DNA from: Alteriqipengyuania abyssalis
GTDB lineage: Bacteria; Pseudomonadota; Alphaproteobacteria; Sphingomonadales; Sphingomonadaceae
Direction of reading: 5' to 3'
NCBI RefSeq assembly: GCF_019857185.1
Contig: NZ_JAHWXP010000002.1
Span: 496,001-560,000, forward strand
Length of the DNA stretch: 64,000 bases
The position numbers were made by a program, and so were the translations under genes. Under the pieces are notes generated by a model, which did no database searches, was not told the origin of the DNA, and worked only from the letters and a program-made list of their open reading frames with translations. This document shows positions 23,346-32,254 of this stretch, in pieces (the first letter of the stretch is position 1; every line of letters starts with the position of its first letter).

Positions 23346-25673
23346 TCAGCCTCCGAACAGCTTTGCCATCGCTGCGATGATGGCGTCGGGATCGAGGCGA
23401 TATTCGCGATACAGATCGACCAGGTCGCCGGTCTGGCCAAAGCGGTCTACGCCCAGGGGCGAGACGCGGCGCCCGTCAACGCTGCCAATCCAGGAGAGTG
23501 CGCCCGGCGATCCGTCGAGCATGGTGACGAGCTGTGCGCCGACAGGGAGCTGCGACAACAGGCTTTCGATGTGGGGAGGCCCCGCATCCCCTCGCGCCAT
23601 GCGCGCGCTCCATTCGCGGTGGAGCAGATCGGGCGAGGTCACCACCAGCAGGCCGAGTCCGGGCAGATCGTCGGCCATCGCATCGCAGGCCGCGATGGCC
23701 TCGGGTGTCACCGCGCCCATGGTCACGATCGCAGCCTCGGCACCCTCACCGGGTGCGCGCAGCCAGTAGGCACCCTTCTTCGCGCCATCCTTCCACGCAT
23801 CGTCGGTGCGCTCGACCTGCGGGATGGCGCGCGTGGTGAGGCGGAAGTAGACCGATTCCCCGTCGGGCGCCTGCAGAAGCGCGAACGCCTCTTCCATCAG
23901 CAGGGCCAGTTCGTCGACGAAGGCGGGCTCGTAATGGCGCAGGCCCGGCTGGCCCATAGCGATCAGCGGCGGGTTGATCGACTGGTGCGCGCCGCCCTCC
24001 GGGCCCAGCGTCACGCCCGCCGGGGTTGCGACCAGCATGAACCGCGCATCCTGGTAACAGCCGTAGTTCAGCGCATCGAGGCCGCGCGCGATGAACGGAT
24101 CGTAGACCGTCCCGATCGGCAGCAGCCTTTCGCCGAACAGCGCGCCCGACAGCCCCATCGCGGCCAGTGCGAGGAACAGGTTGTTCTCGGCAATGCCCAG
24201 TTCCAGATGCTGGCCTGCCGTGTCGCCCTCCCACTTCTGGGCCGAGGGGATGCGTGCCTTGCGGAACACGTCCTCCATCTGCTGGCGGCGGAACAGACCG
24301 CGCTGATTGACCCATGCGCCCAGATTGGTGGACACGGTCACATCGGGCGAGGTGGTGATGATCCGGTCCGCGAGCGGCGAGCCGCCCTTGGCGAGGTCGA
24401 GCAGGATCTTGCCGAAAGCGGTCTGCGTCGCCTGCTCGCTGCCTTCGGGCGCGGCGATCGCAGGCACATCGAAGGTGGCAGCATGTGCGTTCGCCTTCTC
24501 GCGGGCGATCTGCGTCCCTTCGACCAGATCTCGCAGCGCGGATTCGATATTGTCGCCGATCCCGGCGTAGGGTTCCCACTCGCTCCCCTCGGCGATGCCC
24601 TGCTGATCGCGCAGCGCCTCGATCTGGCCGGTGTTCATCAGGCCGGCATGATTGTCCTTGTGGCCCGCGAAGGGCAGGCCGTAGCCCTTGATCGTGTAGG
24701 CAATGAACAGCGTCGGCGTGTCGTCGTCGGCCGCGTCGAAGGCTTCGGTCAGGCTTTCCATGCAATGGCCGCCGAGGTTGGTCATCAGCCGCGCCAGCGC
24801 CTCGTCGTCGCGCCGCTCCAGCAACTCGGCCACGCCCTTGTGATGGCCGATGTCCTTCGTCAGGCGCGCGCGCCATTGCTCGCCGCCCTGATAGGTCAGC
24901 GCGGCATATTCGGCGTTGGAGGTGGTGTCGATCCACTCGCGCAAAGCCTCGCCGCCGGGCTCCTCGAAAGCCTCCTCCATCAGCTTGCCGTATTTGAGCG
25001 TGACGACCCGCCAGCCGCAGGTGCGGAAGATGTCGTCGAAGCGGCGGAACATGCGATCGGCGGTGGTATGGTCGAGCGACTGGCGGTTGTAGTCGACGAT
25101 CCACCAGCAATTGCGCACGTCGTGCTTGTACCCCTCGATCAGGCATTCGTAGATATTGCCTTCGTCGAGCTCGGCATCGCCCATCAGGGCGACCATGCGT
25201 CCGGTCTTCTCGGGCGCGAGCGCGCCGTGGGCGACCAGATAGTCCTGCACCAGGCTGGCAAAGGCGGTTACCGCCACACCCAGCCCGACCGAGCCGGTGG
25301 AGAAATCGACCGGAATGCGGTCCTTGGTGCGGCTCGGGTAACTCTGCGCGCCGCCGAAGCCGCGAAACGCCTCCAGCTGTTCGCGCGACTGGCTGCCGAG
25401 CAGATAGTGGATCGCATGCAGCACCGGCCCGGCATGCGGCTTCACCGCGACCTTGTCGTTAGGCCCCAGCGCATGGAAATAGAGCGCGGCCATGATGCTG
25501 CTGATCGAGGCGCAGCTGGCCTGATGCCCGCCGACCTTCAGCTGGTCGCGGCTCTCGCGGATATTATTGGCGTTATGTATCGTCCACGAGGACAGCCAGC
25601 GCAGCCGACGGTCGAGCGTTTCGAGCAAGCTGATACGGTCCGGTTCGATCCCCGGCTTCGTCTTCGTGGCCAT
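23346..25673 (-). CDS. AceE/transketolase-family thiamine diphosphate enzyme
   Basis: Protein of 775 residues with all three transketolase-type regions. The N-terminal half has G-G-H-Q-A-S-C-A-S, Y-P-S-R-T-K-D, and the diphosphate motif G-D-A-E-L-D-E-G-N-I-Y-E. The central pyrimidine domain has H-L-E-L-G-I-A-E-N-N-L-F, and the C-terminal domain closes with G-V-D-R-F-G-Q-T-G. It is most like the homodimeric pyruvate dehydrogenase E1 (AceE) but about 110 residues shorter than E. coli AceE. Sphingomonads normally use the two-chain E1 for the pyruvate dehydrogenase complex, so this may be a second 2-oxoacid dehydrogenase or a transketolase-like enzyme. No lipoyl protein or lpd gene is adjacent. 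The first ATG gives a complete N-terminus. Confidence 0.85.
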   Translation of the reverse strand: MATKTKPGIEPDRISLLETLDRRLRWLSSWTIHNANNIRESRDQLKVGGHQASCASISSIMAALYFHALGPNDKVAVKPHAGPVLHAIHYLLGSQSREQLEAFRGFGGAQSYPSRTKDRIPVDFSTGSVGLGVAVTAFASLVQDYLVAHGALAPEKTGRMVALMGDAELDEGNIYECLIEGYKHDVRNCWWIVDYNRQSLDHTTADRMFRRFDDIFRTCGWRVVTLKYGKLMEEAFEEPGGEALREWIDTTSNAEYAALTYQGGEQWRARLTKDIGHHKGVAELLERRDDEALARLMTNLGGHCMESLTEAFDAADDDTPTLFIAYTIKGYGLPFAGHKDNHAGLMNTGQIEALRDQQGIAEGSEWEPYAGIGDNIESALRDLVEGTQIAREKANAHAATFDVPAIAAPEGSEQATQTAFGKILLDLAKGGSPLADRIITTSPDVTVSTNLGAWVNQRGLFRRQQMEDVFRKARIPSAQKWEGDTAGQHLELGIAENNLFLALAAMGLSGALFGERLLPIGTVYDPFIARGLDALNYGCYQDARFMLVATPAGVTLGPEGGAHQSINPPLIAMGQPGLRHYEPAFVDELALLMEEAFALLQAPDGESVYFRLTTRAIPQVERTDDAWKDGAKKGAYWLRAPGEGAEAAIVTMGAVTPEAIAACDAMADDLPGLGLLVVTSPDLLHREWSARMARGDAGPPHIESLLSQLPVGAQLVTMLDGSPGALSWIGSVDGRRVSPLGVDRFGQTGDLVDLYREYRLDPDAIIAAMAKLFGG

Positions 25674-25766
25674 GAGTCATCCTCAGTCTGCGGACTGACC
25701 GCCGGTCAAACAGAGATTTGATCTCAAGCGCAAGGATCGCATGGCGGATAATGCGGCCAGGCGTTC

Positions 25767-26294
25767 TCAATCCTTGTAGTGCATGTCGACCCGCAGGTTG
25801 GTGACGCCCGAGCCGACCGTAAAGCGTGCGCTGCTCAGCGACGGGGGGAGGGGGATGCCGAGAAGGGTTTTGACCTCGGGATTGTTCGAGATGCCGCCGC
25901 CGTCGACCGACAGGTCGCTCTTGCGGTTGTCGTTGACATCGTGGTGCACGGTCAGCGCGTAATCACCCGCGTTGTCCACCGGCACGCAGACCGTCATCGT
26001 GCCCCTGCGCGGCTTGGTTTCGAGCCGGGTCAGATAGCGCTGCGAGCGCAGCCATTCCGAACCGCGCGCGCGGAACGTGCGCACGTACAGGCCGCCCTCG
26101 TTCGAGCGCAGGCCGGTGACCGTGATCCGGATTGCAGGGCCTGCGCCGCTGCTGCACTTGCTCAAGTCGTTGAAGATCACCTTGGCGTAGGTGACCTGCT
26201 GCGCCGCCACCGGCGAGAGGGCCAGGCTGCCCAGCGCGACGGCGCACGCGGCGCACGCGGCGCGCGCGGCAAGGGTAACGGGGCTGAAACGCAT
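25767..26294 (-). CDS. DUF2141 family exported protein
   Basis: Protein of 175 residues. A signal peptide occupies the first 32 residues and includes an unusual A-A-R-A-A-C-A-A-C-A-V run encoded by a tandem 9-base repeat (26242-26268). The mature part fits DUF2141: I-R-I-T-V-T-G-L-R-S-N-E-G-G-L-Y-V, a cysteine near V-C-V-P-V, Y-A-L-T-V-H-H-D-V-N-D-N-R-K-S-D-L and S-N-N-P-E, typical of this small periplasmic beta domain. Function is unknown. ATG codons at 26312 and 26294 are both possible; neither has a strong ribosome site, and the shorter is preferred for a normal signal peptide. It is divergent from rpe by about 230 bases. Confidence 0.8.
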   Translation of the reverse strand: MRFSPVTLAARAACAACAVALGSLALSPVAAQQVTYAKVIFNDLSKCSSGAGPAIRITVTGLRSNEGGLYVRTFRARGSEWLRSQRYLTRLETKPRRGTMTVCVPVDNAGDYALTVHHDVNDNRKSDLSVDGGGISNNPEVKTLLGIPLPPSLSSARFTVGSGVTNLRVDMHYKD

Positions 26295-26526
26295 CGATCT
26301 ATGTCCGTTCATGAGTGTGGAATTGGGGCGCTGGCGACGCTGTCGCAAGCCTGCCCTTCGAGCTGTCCAGTATCGGCAAGGCACTGAATTGGCCATGAAC
26401 TGGCTTTTACTTGCGGCAAAACGACGACTCGCGGGGGAAAACGTGGTTGTGGCTGTCTCTTTCCGATTCGCCGCGCGCTAAGGGGAGCCCGAGCTCCCGC
26501 CTGTCATACAAGCCGATTTCGCCAAG

Positions 26527-27192
26527 ATGACCGTACCGCTGATTGCCCCGTCCATCCTTTCCGCCGATTTCGCCCGGCTTGGGGAAGAGGTGCGCAGCGT
26601 CGATGTTGCGGGAGCGGACTGGATCCATATCGACGTGATGGACGGGCACTTCGTGCCAAACCTCACGATCGGTCCGGGCGTGGTGAAGGCGCTTCGCCCG
26701 CATAGCGACAAGCCGTTCGACGTGCATCTGATGGTCAGCCCGGTCGACCAGTGGCTGGAAGCCTTTGCCGAGGCGGGTGCCGATCACATCACGATCCATC
26801 CAGAGGCCGGGCCGCACACGCATCGCACGCTGCAGACGATCCGTTCGCTGGGCAAGAAGGCGGGCGTGGTGTTGAACCCGGGCACGCCGGAAAGCGTGCT
26901 CGAATACCTGATCGACATGGTCGACCTGGTGCTGGTGATGAGCGTCAATCCGGGCTTCGGCGGGCAGAGCTTCATCGACAGCCAGCTGCGCAAGATCGAG
27001 GCGATCCGGACGATGATCGACGCGACCGGGCGGGACATCTGGCTGGAGGTCGACGGCGGAGTGGATGCGGAGACCGCGCCGCGCTGCGTCGCCGCCGGGG
27101 CCGATGTGCTGGTGGCAGGGTCGGCGACGTTCAGAGGCGGGCCCGATCGCTACGCCGCCAATATCGAAAGACTGAAGGGCAGGGAGAGCTGA
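26527..27192 (+). CDS. rpe: Ribulose-phosphate 3-epimerase
   Basis: TIM-barrel enzyme of 221 residues interconverting ribulose 5-phosphate and xylulose 5-phosphate in the pentose phosphate pathway. Family landmarks are [25 protein letters not shown] with metal ligands, [22 protein letters not shown] and the closing E-V-D-G-G-V. Its TGA overlaps the ATG of the heparinase-like gene (TGATG), so the pair is translationally coupled. Confidence 0.96.
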   Translation: MTVPLIAPSILSADFARLGEEVRSVDVAGADWIHIDVMDGHFVPNLTIGPGVVKALRPHSDKPFDVHLMVSPVDQWLEAFAEAGADHITIHPEAGPHTHRTLQTIRSLGKKAGVVLNPGTPESVLEYLIDMVDLVLVMSVNPGFGGQSFIDSQLRKIEAIRTMIDATGRDIWLEVDGGVDAETAPRCVAAGADVLVAGSATFRGGPDRYAANIERLKGRES

Positions 27193-29132
27193 TGGTCGAA
27201 CGGGTGGGGCATAGTCCGGCAGGAAGCGCGCAGGACGACGCGCATGAAGAGGTGCCCGATCGTGAGGAACGCGCCGCGCGCCAGCTGATCATGACGCTGG
27301 CCGACAAGCCCGAGCCGACCGCGCTGAGTGCGCCCGAAGACCCACCCGCACCGCTCCCCATGGCATCGGCCGAAACCCCGCCCGCGTCTCGCGATATCCC
27401 GCAGGTCGAAGTTCTGGCCCCCTCGCGTGCGCTGGTTCCGCAGGAAATCGGCGCGCCGCGGGTGAGTGCGGGCGAGCGGCTGGTCCGGATCGCCTATGCT
27501 GCCGGCATCCGCGGGCGGCTGATCACCTCGCCGCTCTCGAAGCCTGCCAAGCGCCGCGTGCTCGCGACCGTCACGCCCCCGCTGCCGGGTGACCGGGCGG
27601 CGGGAATTGCGCTGCGGGCCGGGCATTTCCTCGTCCACGGGGTCAAGCTGCCGATCGCCCAGCTCGACTTCAAGAACGGCACCCGGATGGCCCCGCCGCT
27701 GGAGCGTGCGGTGCATTCCTATCTCTGGCTGCGCGATCTCGCAGGATCGGGCGCGCGGCCGCAGGTCGAAGCGACCGCGCTGCGCATCCACCGCATGTGG
27801 CTGGATGCCTTCGCCACACCGGGCAAGGGCCATGCGTGGGAGGTCGAGGCGGCGGGCAGGCGGCTGCTTGCCTGGCTGGTCCACGCGCCGCTGATCCTGT
27901 CGAACAAGGCGGTGCGCGGGCGCACGCTGGCCGCGCTGGACAAGACGGCTGACTGGCTCGATTCGCATGTCACCAAGGCACCCGACCGGGAGGCAGAGAT
28001 TCATGCCTGGGCCGGGCTGGTCGCCGCAGGGCTGCTGCTGCCCGAAGGAAAGCCGCGCCGCCTCTATGCCGAAGCCGGGCTGGCCCGCGCGCTGGGCGAT
28101 TTCGTGGGCGAGGATGGCGGCGTGCAATCGCGCAGCCCGTTGTCGCAGATGGACATGCTCGAACTGCTGACCGAGCTGGCCGCCTGCTATCGCTCGATGA
28201 AGATCGAGCCGCCCAAGTTCGTCGGCGCCGTCTCCGAACTGCTGGTCCCGCCGCTGCTTGCGGTGGTTCATGGCGAGGGGGGGCTGGGCAACTGGCAGGG
28301 CGCGGGTGCCGTGGCCTCCGAGCGGGTCAGCGAGCTGATCGGCGCGAGCGGGGTGCGCACCCGCCCGCTGAAGGAGCCGCGCGGCTGGGGCTATCACAGG
28401 GCGCATGCGGGCAAGGCGGTGCTGCAGTTCGATGCGGCCCCGCCGCCTCTGGCCCGCTACGCGCGGTCGGGCTGCGCCTCTACCCTCGCCTTCGAACTTT
28501 CGTCCGCAGGCCAGCGGCTGATCGTCAATTGCGGCGGCGCGGCGTGGGCCGGGGGGCAGGTACCCGCGCGGATCGAGCAGGGTCTGCGCGCGACTGCGGC
28601 TCACTCCACGCTGGTTCTCGAAGACGTCAATTCGACCGCGATCCTGATCAAGGGCAAGCTTGGCGCGGGTGTGGGCGAGGTCGAGGTCGACCGGCGCACG
28701 GTTGGCGGCACGCGCGGCGGCGCGACCCGGATCGAGGCGACGCATGACGGCTATGCCGGACGCTTCGGCCTCAACCACAAGCGCGTGCTGGTGCTGCGCG
28801 AGGATGGGACGGAGCTGGCCGGGGAAGACGTGCTGCTGCCCGCAAGCAAGCGCGGCAAGCGCGGCAAGGTGGGCTACGCGATCCGTTTCCACCTCGGCCC
28901 GGGCATCCTCGCGCGGCTTTCCGAAGACCGCAAGGGCGCAGGACTCGCACTGCCCGACGGTTCGCACTGGCAATTCCGCGTCGCGGGTGAATATACGGGC
29001 ACACTCTCGATCGAAGACAGCCTCTTCGTCGACGGACAGGGTCGGCCGCAGCCGATCCAACAGCTCGTATTGCAGGGGATGGCTCCGCGCAGCGGCGGCA
29101 GCTTCGCCTGGCTGTTCAAGAAGATGGGATAA
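27192..29132 (+). CDS. Heparinase II/III-like family protein
   Basis: Protein of 646 residues. Residues 1-100 are Pro/Glu/Arg-rich and probably disordered. An alpha-helical toroid region (about 130-370) follows with W-L-D-S-H and Y-R-S-M-K-I-E-P-P-like helices. The beta-sandwich heparinase II/III C-domain follows, with a S-G-C-A-S-T-L-A-F-E-L-S-S-A-G-Q-R-L-I-V-N-C-G-G segment, H-S-T-L-V-L-E-D-V-N-S and H-D-G-Y-A-G-R-F-G-L-N-H-K-R. No signal peptide is seen. Family lyases cleave acidic polysaccharides; in sphingomonads a gene of this type sits between rpe and purH, with no described function that I can state. AGGGAG lies 5 bases before the start, inside rpe. Confidence 0.87.
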   Translation: MVERVGHSPAGSAQDDAHEEVPDREERAARQLIMTLADKPEPTALSAPEDPPAPLPMASAETPPASRDIPQVEVLAPSRALVPQEIGAPRVSAGERLVRIAYAAGIRGRLITSPLSKPAKRRVLATVTPPLPGDRAAGIALRAGHFLVHGVKLPIAQLDFKNGTRMAPPLERAVHSYLWLRDLAGSGARPQVEATALRIHRMWLDAFATPGKGHAWEVEAAGRRLLAWLVHAPLILSNKAVRGRTLAALDKTADWLDSHVTKAPDREAEIHAWAGLVAAGLLLPEGKPRRLYAEAGLARALGDFVGEDGGVQSRSPLSQMDMLELLTELAACYRSMKIEPPKFVGAVSELLVPPLLAVVHGEGGLGNWQGAGAVASERVSELIGASGVRTRPLKEPRGWGYHRAHAGKAVLQFDAAPPPLARYARSGCASTLAFELSSAGQRLIVNCGGAAWAGGQVPARIEQGLRATAAHSTLVLEDVNSTAILIKGKLGAGVGEVEVDRRTVGGTRGGATRIEATHDGYAGRFGLNHKRVLVLREDGTELAGEDVLLPASKRGKRGKVGYAIRFHLGPGILARLSEDRKGAGLALPDGSHWQFRVAGEYTGTLSIEDSLFVDGQGRPQPIQQLVLQGMAPRSGGSFAWLFKKMG

Positions 29133-29135
29133 CAC

Positions 29136-30725
29136 GTGACTGACATCGCTATCCGCAGGGCTCTCCTTTCGGTTTCCGACAAGGAGGGATTGCCCCAGCT
29201 TGGCCGCGCCCTCGCCGACAGGGGCGTGGAGCTCGTATCGACCGGCGGCACCGCCAAGGCTCTGCGCGATGCGGGGCTGGAGGTGCGCGATGTCTCCGAC
29301 CTGACGGGCTTCCCCGAGATGATGGACGGGCGGGTCAAGACGCTCCACCCCAAGGTCCATGGCGGGCTGTTGGCGCTGCGCGACAACGAGGATCACGTTG
29401 CCTCGATGCAGGAGCACGAGATCGGCGCGATCGATCTGGTGGTGGTCAATCTCTACCCGTTCGAGGCGACCGTTGCGAAGGGCGCGGACCGGCTCGAGGT
29501 CATCGAGAATATCGATATCGGCGGGCCTTCGATGGTCCGCTCGGCAGCGAAGAACCACCAGTTCGTGACCATCCTCACCGATCCGGCGGATTATCCCACG
29601 CTGATCGCGGAACTGGAAAGCGGCAAGGGCGGCACCAGCCTCGATTTCCGGCGCAAGATGGCGGCCAAGGCCTTCGCCGCAACCGCCGCCTATGACGCGA
29701 TGATCAGCCAGTGGTTCGCCTTTGCCGACCAGCAGCAGCAATTTCCCGACTACCTCTCGGTCGGGGGCAAGGCGCCCACCGTGCTGCGCTATGGCGAGAA
29801 CCCTCACCAGCAGGCCGCGCTCTACACGCCGACCGGGCCGCACGCGCAGGGCATTGCGCAGGCCGAGCAGCTGCAGGGCAAGGAACTGAGCTACAACAAT
29901 TACAACGACGCCGACGCCGCGCTGGAACTGTGCGCGGAATTCGCCGGGCAGGAGCCCGCGGTGGTGATCGTCAAGCACGCCAACCCCTGCGGCGTGGCCC
30001 AGCGAGGCACGCTGATCGATGCTTGGAACGAAGCGCTCGCCTGCGACAGCGTCTCGGCCTTCGGCGGGATCGTCGCGGTCAACCGCGAGCTCGACGGCGA
30101 GACCGCGCGGGCGATCTGCGAGATCTTCACCGAGGTGGTGATCGCGCCCAGTGTTTCGGACAAGGCGCGCGAGGCCTTCGCCAAGAAGAAGAACCTGCGC
30201 CTCCTGACTGTCGGCGACCTGCCCGATCCGCGGCGCGAGGGGCTCAGCGTCAAGCCGATCACCGGCGGGCTGCTGGTGCAGAGCCGCGACAACGCGACCA
30301 TTTCGACCGACGATCTGAAAGTCGTGACAACGCGCGAACCGACGCAGCAGGAGCTGAAGGACTGCCTGTTCGCGTGGACCGTCGCGCGCCACGTCAAGTC
30401 CAACGCGATCGTCTACGCCAAGGATGGCGCGACCGCAGGGATCGGCGCGGGCCAGATGAATCGCCGCGATTCGAGCCGGATCGCCGCGATCAAGGCCGCC
30501 GAAGCCGCCGGGGAATACGGCTGGGCGGAGCCGCGCACTCTCGGCAGTGCAGTCGCCTCCGATGCGTTCTTCCCCTTCGCCGACGGCCTGCTGGCCGCGG
30601 CCGAAGCTGGTGCGACCGCGATCATCCAGCCGGGTGGTTCGATGCGCGACCAGGAAGTGATCGACGCCGCGAACGAGGCCGGTCTGGCGATGGTTTTCAC
30701 CGGAATGCGCCACTTCCGCCACTGA
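29136..30725 (+). CDS. purH: Bifunctional AICAR formyltransferase/IMP cyclohydrolase
   Basis: Protein of 529 residues for the last two steps of IMP synthesis. The N-terminal cyclohydrolase domain shows [11 protein letters not shown] and [23 protein letters not shown] and [15 protein letters not shown]. The formyltransferase domain carries [21 protein letters not shown] and [12 protein letters not shown][10 protein letters not shown]. The start codon is GTG, 3 bases after the heparinase-like stop. A GC-rich hairpin follows the stop. Confidence 0.97.
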   Translation: MTDIAIRRALLSVSDKEGLPQLGRALADRGVELVSTGGTAKALRDAGLEVRDVSDLTGFPEMMDGRVKTLHPKVHGGLLALRDNEDHVASMQEHEIGAIDLVVVNLYPFEATVAKGADRLEVIENIDIGGPSMVRSAAKNHQFVTILTDPADYPTLIAELESGKGGTSLDFRRKMAAKAFAATAAYDAMISQWFAFADQQQQFPDYLSVGGKAPTVLRYGENPHQQAALYTPTGPHAQGIAQAEQLQGKELSYNNYNDADAALELCAEFAGQEPAVVIVKHANPCGVAQRGTLIDAWNEALACDSVSAFGGIVAVNRELDGETARAICEIFTEVVIAPSVSDKAREAFAKKKNLRLLTVGDLPDPRREGLSVKPITGGLLVQSRDNATISTDDLKVVTTREPTQQELKDCLFAWTVARHVKSNAIVYAKDGATAGIGAGQMNRRDSSRIAAIKAAEAAGEYGWAEPRTLGSAVASDAFFPFADGLLAAAEAGATAIIQPGGSMRDQEVIDAANEAGLAMVFTGMRHFRH

Positions 30726-30731
30726 TTGGGC

Positions 30732-30749
30732 CGGGGCGGGCGTGCCCCG
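30732..30749 (+). terminator. GC-rich hairpin after purH
   Basis: CGGGGC (30732-30737) and GCCCCG (30744-30749) form a 6-base stem with a GGGCGT loop, 6 bases after the purH stop. There is no following T-run, so it may only weakly stop or protect the rpe-purH transcript. Confidence 0.35.
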
Positions 30750-30803
30750 TCCTAGGCCTTGCACGGTTAGCCGTCGCTGTTCGTCGAATTCACCGCGACG
30801 ACA

Positions 30804-30817
30804 GGGATGCATCCCTA
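30804..30817. promoter_or_regulatory. Perfect 14-base palindrome before the microprotein-msrA operon
   Basis: AGGGATGCATCCCT is a perfect palindrome 46 bases before the start of the 39-residue frame. Its position suits an operator for a dimeric repressor. I cannot match it to a known site, including that of the Zur-type regulator encoded nearby. Confidence 0.35.
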
Positions 30818-30863
30818 CATCTGTTGCTCACGTAGCTATTGAGACACACGAACGAGCAGTCCC

Positions 30864-30983
30864 ATGAAGTTCTTCAGTTCCGACCTTTTCCGCAATTTCG
30901 GCATCGGCTTCGGCCTTGGTGCCGTGGCCCTGCTGGTCACCCGGTTCGAGGGTATCGAAGGCCTCGCGCTGGGGCTCTTCTGA
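30864..30983 (+). CDS. 39-residue membrane microprotein
   Basis: A frame of 39 codons encodes M-K-F-F-S-S-D-L-F-R-N-F-G-I-G-F and continues with G-L-G-A-V-A-L-L-V-T-R-F-E-G, one hydrophobic helix preceded by an aromatic-basic N-terminus. The TGA overlaps the ATG of msrA (TGATG), so translation is coupled. Composition, the position as first gene of the operon and the helix all support a real gene; similar short proteins occur in sphingomonads as I recall. Function is unknown; an inner-membrane accessory role in MsrA export or sensing is speculation. Confidence 0.65.
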   Translation: MKFFSSDLFRNFGIGFGLGAVALLVTRFEGIEGLALGLF

Positions 30984-31678
30984 TGGCCGCACGCCGTCCT
31001 CGCCTTGCCTCCGGCATGCTCGGCCTGCTGCTTGCGGGATCGCTCGCGCTGACCGGGTGCGGGCAGGCAATGGCCGCGGAAAACCACGTCCGCGCGCCGA
31101 TCGCCCAGACCAAGGCGAAGGAAAGCGGGCTCAAGACCGCGATCTTCGCAGGCGGGTGCTTCTGGGGTGTCGAGGCGGTGTTCAGCCACGTCAAAGGCGT
31201 GAAGAGCGCGGTCGCCGGCTATCACGGCGGGACCGAGCGGCAGGCGAGCTATAAGCTCGTTTCCAGCGGGGTGACCGACCATGTCGAGGCGGTGAAGATC
31301 ACCTATGATCCCTCGCAGATCCGGTACGACCAGCTGCTGCGCATCTTCTTCTCGGTCGTCGCCGACCCGACCCTGCGCAACCAGCAGGGGCCGGATCGGG
31401 GCGCGCAGTATAATGCTGAGCTTGCCCCGACCTCGGCCGAGCAGCTGCGCGTGGCCAAGGCCTATCTGGCGCAGATGAAACGCTCCGGCGTGTGGGACAA
31501 GCCGATCGTGACAGACATCGTGCGCGCGCAGGCCTTCTATCCGGCGGAGGACTATCACCAGAACTTCGCGCTCAAGAACCCGCGCCACGGATATATCCTG
31601 CGCTGGGATGCCCCCAAGGTCGCCGCGCTCAAGGAATTCTATCCGGCGGTCTACCGCGCCAGCTTCCTGAAGGATTGA
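30983..31678 (+). CDS. msrA: Peptide methionine (S)-S-oxide reductase, exported lipoprotein
   Basis: Protein of 231 residues that reduces the S-epimer of methionine sulfoxide in proteins. The catalytic motif is G-G-C59-F-W-G, followed by V-x-G-V-K-S-A-V-A-G-Y-H-G-G, Y-D-P-S-Q-I-R-Y-D-Q-L-L-R-I-F-F and D-R-G-A-Q-Y-N, and E-D-Y-H-Q-N at the substrate loop. A basic start, hydrophobic stretch and lipobox L-T-G-C26 indicate a lipid-anchored periplasmic form. A separate exported MsrB is encoded at 50363-50857. The start overlaps the microprotein stop. The Zur-type gene follows after 57 bases. Confidence 0.94.
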   Translation: MAARRPRLASGMLGLLLAGSLALTGCGQAMAAENHVRAPIAQTKAKESGLKTAIFAGGCFWGVEAVFSHVKGVKSAVAGYHGGTERQASYKLVSSGVTDHVEAVKITYDPSQIRYDQLLRIFFSVVADPTLRNQQGPDRGAQYNAELAPTSAEQLRVAKAYLAQMKRSGVWDKPIVTDIVRAQAFYPAEDYHQNFALKNPRHGYILRWDAPKVAALKEFYPAVYRASFLKD

Positions 31679-31735
31679 AGCGGCCCTGCACGCGCGAGCT
31701 GGAAAGGCGCTGCGCGGCACGCTATCTAGTCGGCC

Positions 31736-32206
31736 ATGGCTACTGCACATCGACACACGCACAAGGAACACGAGGGCGAGGCCCTTGCCGAGGCCGCGAA
31801 ACGCTCGCTCGAAGAACAGGGCGAACGCTGGACCGGTATGCGCGCCGAGGTGTTCGATGAACTGGCCAAGCATAGCCGGCCCGTTTCGGCCTACGACATC
31901 GCCGAAAACCTCAGCAAGCAGCGCGGCAGCCGGGTCGCGCCCAACAGCGTGTACCGCATTCTCGACATCTTCGTGCGCGGCAACCTCGCCAACCGGATCG
32001 AGAGCGCAAACGCATTCCTCGTCAATTCGCACCCGGGTTGCCGGCACGACTGCATCTTCCTGATCTGCGACGATTGCGGAGCGGCGGACCATATCGACGA
32101 CGACCGGGTGACCGGTGCCCTGCGCGAAGCGGGCCGGGATGCGGGCTATTCCGACGTGCGCCCGGTGATCGAGCTGCGCGGCCTGTGCGCGGAATGCAGC
32201 CGCTGA
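31736..32206 (+). CDS. zur: Fur-family regulator, Zur-like
   Basis: Protein of 156 residues. The N-terminal winged helix contains R-P-V-S-A-Y-D-I-A-E-N-L and P-N-S-V-Y-R-I-L-D-I-F. The dimerisation domain carries H-P-G-C-R-H-D-C-I-F-L-I-C-D-D-C-G and ends with C-A-E-C, the two C-x-x-C pairs that hold structural zinc. The C-rich pattern with the H-D-C segment and the A-x-D-H element fits Zur better than Fur. Zur with zinc represses uptake genes. The His-rich start H-R-H-T-H-K-E-H may also bind metal. The gene lies between msrA and dxs; zinc uptake genes are not in this window. Confidence 0.8.
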   Translation: MATAHRHTHKEHEGEALAEAAKRSLEEQGERWTGMRAEVFDELAKHSRPVSAYDIAENLSKQRGSRVAPNSVYRILDIFVRGNLANRIESANAFLVNSHPGCRHDCIFLICDDCGAADHIDDDRVTGALREAGRDAGYSDVRPVIELRGLCAECSR

Positions 32207-32254
32207 CTGGCTTTGAATCGACAAGCCGAAAGGGCGCGTCTAGATATGGACGCT

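Noticed and set aside
23322-25721. A 799-residue plus-strand frame opposite the AceE-like gene
   Set aside because: The opposite strand carries clear thiamine diphosphate enzyme motifs, so this is a shadow.
27150-30812. A 1,220-residue open frame on the minus strand across the heparinase-like and purH genes
   Set aside because: It is antisense to two well-supported genes and has the Arg/Gly/His-rich make-up of high-GC shadow frames, with no recognisable domain.
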